The notes under the pieces are model-generated. The model searched no databases. It was given only the letters and a program-made list of their open reading frames with translations, and had not been told where the DNA came from. From Doris montereyensis (Eukaryota; Mollusca; Gastropoda; Nudibranchia; Dorididae), in contig JAXRKP010000175.1 of assembly GCA_037039925.1 (NCBI GenBank), forward strand, positions 207,501 through 271,500: 64,000 nucleotides of DNA. Reading direction: 5' to 3'. How positions within the stretch are numbered: the first letter of the stretch is position 1; every line of letters starts with the position of its first letter. Shown here piece by piece: positions 58,254-64,000 of the stretch. Position numbers and translations under genes: made by a program.

Positions 58254-58289
58254 CAAAATTAAAGTAAGGAAGCGTTAATTCGCATAGTA

Positions 58290-58560
<271 letters not shown>

Positions 58561-58764
58561 GCATCGTAAAAATATCACAGGCATCGCTTTCACACTGGGG
58601 CTTTTGTAAGCCTACAAAGTACGCAAAATAATCAAAATTCAATCCCAGTTTACATATTTTATTAAAAATTCCCATTAATATTTTTAAGGCCATCACCAAG
58701 TAGGCCAGTGAAGAATTTTTAAATAACCAAGCTCGTCTAATCACAGTCAGTCTCAGTCACTCTC

Positions 58765-58930
58765 TTACCACACACACACACACACATATATATATATGCA
58801 AGAGATTGTGTAGGTTATGTAACACACATATACACACACAAACACGCACATACACACACACCGAAGAGAACACAGGTTTACTGTGTTGTCTTCGACACAC
58901 ACCCATACATACACACACACACACAAGCAC
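58765..58930. repeat. CA/ACAC-rich low-complexity tract
   Basis: CACACA runs near 58770, 58825-58860 and 58900-58925 separated by unique sequence. Confidence 0.75.
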
Positions 58931-59716
58931 GCACGGCAAGCCTCATGATGCCAGCTGAGCCTTCTACTACCACTACTAGATCTAGATTCTAGATCTCTAC
59001 ACTATTCGAAGGAGTGAAAACTCCGAGTCAACACTGGCACTCAACACAAGAAGACGAAAATAACACCAACTTACCTCTCTGTCTCTGTCTTTTTTTTTTT
59101 TTTTTTTTTTTTTTCAATGGAAAATTTCTTTCTTTCTCAAAGTTTCAACAATGAATCCTCTCTTTCTTGTCTTCTCATTTCAGCCGTCCAGTCTCTCTCC
59201 AACTCTCACTCCAGGGTAGTAATTAAAAAATTTATGTACATTTGTAATATTCTGGCATGTTAACTTTTCTTTTTCATTCTCACATTTATCCGTTATATTT
59301 TAATACATAGGCAATATAATATTCATTGCAAACATATATGTGAAGAGAAGTTAAATGAATAGTTTTGGAAAGATATTTCTCGTATTTTCATATTTATAAT
59401 AAGCATCAGTTTTAAAACGAAAACACGATACATTTATCCTTTCTCTCCCCCTCCCTCCCTCCCTCCACCAACTTCCTGTCTCTCTGTCTCACATTCACAC
59501 ACCCACACTCATGCACATACTTGCGCACACTCACACATACTGATGCTTATCTTGACGTGGAGGTCTAGGTGGAAAGGGGGTAGGGGCAAGGGGTGGGAGT
59601 CCTGAAAGCGACCGTCAGTCGATTCACAATTCGTTCACTTATCAAGTACGTAGGCCGTCTTTGGCAGGTGGCCTTGTCGTGCTTTCCATACACACAAACG
59701 CGATCACTTCCTGTTA

Positions 59717-59752
<36 letters not shown>

Positions 59753-59964
59753 GCACTCTCCGTTCGTCCATTTGATGATTCTTATTTTATTTATTTTTCC
59801 TTGACATCTTCACACGAAGAGAAGAAAGGTGGTGTGGGGGTGGAGGAAAGGGGGATTTGGGAAGTAGAAAAAGCGCACTGGTTTGCCTGTTCTTGGGTCA
59901 TTGCAATTTATAACGCAACAATAACACGCTCCACGTCTGGTTTTGTTTACATTCGCCATGCTTC
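58931..59964. other. Gene-free, low-complexity rich
   Basis: Contains a T run (59090-59115), CCCT and CA patches (59445-59540), and a TCTG run (59719-59745). A GTAAGT on the minus strand near 59072 is a lone donor-like site without a recognisable exon. Confidence 0.5.
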
Positions 59965-60582
59965 GCTCAGCATTATTTAATTACTCGAGTCTTTTGTTAT
60001 CTTGACTCGAGTAATTACTCGAGTAATCCATATTTTAAAGGTTGATTTTTAGTTGTTTTTATATAATATAATTCCCTTAACCTATGGCGATTTGCTCGGT
60101 TTTTAATTTTATGTTGGGTACACGCCAAATCAAATCATTTGTTTACATTTTTGTACTGAAAATTAAATTATGAGATATAAATTGACTTGATGAAATTATT
60201 ATTAATTGTGAACCTCAGATTAAATTGGTACTGCTTGTACCAATAGGCCTTGCCTTTTTTTAAGTATAGAGTTAAATCCTTTGCTTAATTCCTTGTACTG
60301 AAATTAAAATATGATTGAATTAATGAAATTATTGTTAACTGTGAACCTCAGAGAATCGCACTTCATGAATGAAGTTTGCTTTGTTCAATGTAATCATCGG
60401 TTCTTAACAGTTACCAGTCGATGTTTTGTTATTCTTTTTTTGTTGTTTTTTTAATTTATTTTGTTTTGTTTTTTTGTTTGTTTTTTTTTTGTGTTTTTTT
60501 TTTTTTGTTTTTTTCGTTATTTTTATTTCAATTTTCTAAAACTTGTTTTTCTTGAATTTTCTTTTTTATGTTTTGTTTTGAT

Positions 60583-62987
<2,405 letters not shown>

Positions 62988-63074
62988 GTTGATCAGTGGT
63001 TGGTCTGGTTTCTGGCGATAGCGTAGATTTGACGTTGCTTGATCGAGGTCTAGAAAGAAAAGGCTGAGCATCGG

Positions 63075-63786
63075 TTTTGGGTCCTATTTATACAGACACT
63101 CATGTGCCATATTTGGTCGCATTGGAAACATTCCAAGAGAAAACAGATTTTTGATATTACCTTATTTGGTAATTTTAGATGTTCACATTTTTCTAAGAAA
63201 ACTGCACAATGTTGCATCCATATTTGGGCATGATGTGTTTTACTATTCCGAGGAGAGAGCGAGGGCTTTGTTTCTGAGTGCTTTTATTCTGTTCAATTTC
63301 GAAAACAACCTCATCTCATTCTCCTGACCTAGATGGTCGTTGGGAATACACGAGGAATGACTCTGCTGCAATAGACCTCCATCAGGTCTGTCTTTCACTT
63401 TTCTCAGTAGGGTCTTGAAGTCCATCCTTGTCCATTTTTTGATGCTGCCCATCCGATTCTTAGTCTGCCAGCCTCATACTGCAAGAGTATTTTGGAGGGT
63501 AGTCCTGAAGTACCATCGTGGTGAGTGACAACAACAACATCATTTAAGGCCAAAACAGACCAAAGCTGTGAGCTGAGCGGAAGCTACGCTGCAGCTAAGC
63601 TGTACAAATTAGAAATATTCCTTGTTAAAGAATAACCAAATAAAAAGCAGAGTCACACGACATTGCTCGTCTAAGGCTGCTGCTTTTTGAATGAACAGTC
63701 TTTAATTAAAAGAGATTCTATTTCCATAGCTAAATCTGCAGCGTATTATCCTGTCAGCTCACAGTCGTTGTCTATTTTTGACTGTA
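63075..63786. other. hAT upstream region, no recognised coding
   Basis: Lies between the transposase start and the ACTCGAGT cluster. A short open minus frame at 63243-63452 has no recognisable domain. Confidence 0.45.
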
Positions 63787-63796
63787 ATATTTTAAA

Positions 63797-63925
63797 TTAC
63801 TCGAGTAATTTACTATGGACTCGAGTCCAAAAGACTCGAGTCCTTCACTTTAGACTCGAGTCCGGACTCGCTGAAGCAATTACTCGAGTACTCGAGTCCA
63901 GACTCGTTACTCGCACACCCCTACC
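63797..63925. repeat. hAT subterminal ACTCGAGT palindrome cluster and right terminus
   Basis: TTACTCGAGTAA, three GACTCGAGTCC, and TTACTCGAGTACTCGAGTCC, ending in CGCACACCCCTA. Repeated subterminal palindromes are usual transposase-binding sites in hAT elements; binding here is inferred. Confidence 0.7.
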
Positions 63926-64000
63926 CGGCAACACTGGCAGTGAGTTAAAACATGAACACTCACGTAAGTATTAGATCTAGAATAGCTCTTGATCTAGATC

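Overview
The window is animal nuclear DNA, most likely from a mollusc and probably a gastropod. Support for this is inference from several observations: spliced exons with GT/AG borders, an LBP/BPI-type gene, several tRNA-derived SINEs, many LINE and DNA-transposon relics, and the short palindromic TAGATC/GATCTA motif scattered throughout, which I associate with gastropod genomes. There is no bacterial-style gene organisation, rRNA, genuine tRNA or CRISPR array. Layout: 0-2.4 kb holds LINE fragments in both orientations; 2.5-5.4 kb is an 84-bp satellite; 7.3-10.0 kb is a decayed LINE on the minus strand; 10.5-10.8 kb is a 40-bp repeat. 10.93-22.76 kb contains the only host gene I can support, three minus-strand exons of an LPS-binding/BPI-like protein. 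The intron between the second and third of these is about 10.3 kb and holds a Penelope-like fragment with two hammerhead-ribozyme motifs (11.1-11.5 kb), a 22/26-bp minisatellite (12.1-14.5 kb), an L1/Tx1-like LINE interrupted by a 909-bp TTAA-flanked element (15.5-18.8 kb), a second LINE (18.8-20.1 kb) and a 370-bp TTC run. 23.8-30.7 kb is a Tc1/mariner transposase gene split by a 6.2-kb foldback-type element whose long inverted arms consist of a ~28-bp tandem repeat. 32.4-42.9 kb is a 47-bp satellite interrupted by a 7.2-kb Mutator-like (MULE) transposon with palindromic ends and a spliced SWIM-finger transposase gene. 44-45.2 kb has a SINE and a LINE relic. 46.2-50.8 kb is a decayed multi-exon gene of a repetitive, poorly characterised animal family with motifs resembling flap-endonuclease/PIN nucleases. 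51.6-52.2 kb is a head-to-head SINE pair. 54.0-57.1 kb is a piggyBac element with a two-exon transposase, 57.2-58.3 kb a THAP-domain P-element-like relic, and 60.0-63.9 kb a nearly complete hAT element with a BED finger. Almost every protein-like region belongs to a mobile element and is broken by frameshifts or stops. The elements interact mainly by insertion: foldback into Tc1, TTAA element into LINE, MULE into satellite, and repeats into the introns of the LBP/BPI gene. All homology statements come from recognising motifs by eye; no database search was possible.
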